Source: Sphingomonas phyllosphaerae 5.2 (GTDB lineage: Bacteria; Pseudomonadota; Alphaproteobacteria; Sphingomonadales; Sphingomonadaceae). Taken from it: a DNA stretch of 64,000 nt. The notes below the pieces were generated by a model. It searched no databases and was not told where the DNA came from. It worked only from the letters and a program-made list of their open reading frames with translations. The stretch spans positions 1,522,501 to 1,586,500 of the forward strand of contig NZ_ATTI01000001.1 in the NCBI RefSeq assembly GCF_000419605.1, given 5' to 3'. Shown here piece by piece: positions 63,739 to 64,000 of this stretch (position 1 is the first letter of the stretch; each line of letters begins with the position of its first letter). The translations under genes were made by a program, and so were the position numbers.

Positions 63739-64000
63739 ACGTTGCTGGGCCGCCATCGCCACCGGCGGCCCACTGCGCTTAGTGACAAGATGCCGGCGCG
63801 CGTCAGCATTGACGGCCGGTGACGAGATCGAACCTGCGATCCGAAGGATTGCCACCCGTCGCAAGCGGAGTTGTTAAGGAACACCCTCTCGGGAGCCAAG
63901 CATGTCGAGCGTGATGACCCATCGTGGCCTTGACGTCGGACATTTTCGATGTGCCTTATAAGTACAGGGCAGTCAGCCTTCCATTCGATACGTGCAAATA
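63739..64000. other. Window end; hairpin, no gene recognised
   Basis: 262 bases to the window edge. Apart from the hairpin at 63746-63772 I see no gene, though a promoter-like patch (CTTATAAGTACAGG) at about 63955-63968 may serve a gene beyond the edge. Confidence 0.4.
63746..63772 (+). terminator. Hairpin after the SDR gene
   Basis: TGGGCCGCC and GGCGGCCCA form a perfect 9-bp G-C-rich stem with a 9-base loop, 8 bases after the SDR stop. There is no T-run, so termination may be Rho-assisted. Confidence 0.5.

Overview
The window reads as a chromosomal segment of a GC-rich alphaproteobacterium of the Sphingomonadaceae, most likely Sphingomonas or a close relative. The grounds are the 23S-5S-tRNA-fMet order, two long TonB-dependent receptors, many SDR enzymes, DUF6894 and DUF892 small proteins, and dispersed short repeats of a type I recall as common in sphingomonads. 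This placement rests on recognition, not on an alignment.

Layout. 1-2355 is the 3' end of an rRNA operon (partial 23S, 5S, initiator tRNA, terminator). 2356-7442 is a graveyard of mobile DNA behind tRNA-fMet: a truncated tyrosine integrase, an IS3 scrap, a peptidase M13 scrap, an IS5-type element abutting an IS630 element, an IS481 scrap and a second, better preserved IS5-type element. 7457-9267 is a coupled GH130-like/SDR pair. 9783-15297 holds an Lrp/AsnC regulator, a TonB receptor and a secreted M20 amidohydrolase, probably one uptake-and-hydrolysis module. 15711-18625 carries a CE15-type glucuronoyl esterase, an SDR and a DUF427 protein. 18668-23619 is an AttEFGH-like ABC module followed by a methyltransferase. 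23809-25471 is a DNA-repair patch: a dead DinB fragment, an AlkB-like dioxygenase and an exonuclease with a BRCT-like tail. 25581-32039 has a DUF5694 protein, a GAF protein, a chemoreceptor and a GAF/degenerate-GGDEF/EAL protein. 32040-32711 is repeat-rich.

32712-45815 contains a patatin/DUF892 pair, a GH130 enzyme, a lone ATP-dependent DNA ligase, a five-PAS hybrid histidine kinase, an FMN reductase, a phosphatase/NAD(P)HX dehydratase pair, and a zinc alcohol dehydrogenase/membrane protein/DUF892 group behind a sequence resembling the alphaproteobacterial general-stress (EcfG) promoter. 45952-52964 is a carbohydrate locus: a glycosyltransferase-UDP-galactopyranose mutase fusion, a receiver-like protein lacking its phosphorylation residues, and a GH1 enzyme with a shrunken RmlD-like tail run leftwards; a GH5-like hydrolase coupled to a DUF2161 nuclease-like protein runs away from them. 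53012-54181 has a Crp/Fnr regulator and a DUF6894 protein. 54412-62837 is an organosulfonate island: a TonB receptor divergent from an operon of aldo/keto reductase, SsuA, SsuC, SsuB, nitroreductase-type flavin reductase and SsuD monooxygenase. An SDR follows.

The best candidates for something not well described are the 45.9-53.0 kb glycan locus with its pseudo-receiver, and the sulfonate operon, which replaces SsuE with a nitroreductase and opens with an aldo/keto reductase. No CRISPR array, prophage structural genes or toxin-antitoxin pair were seen.
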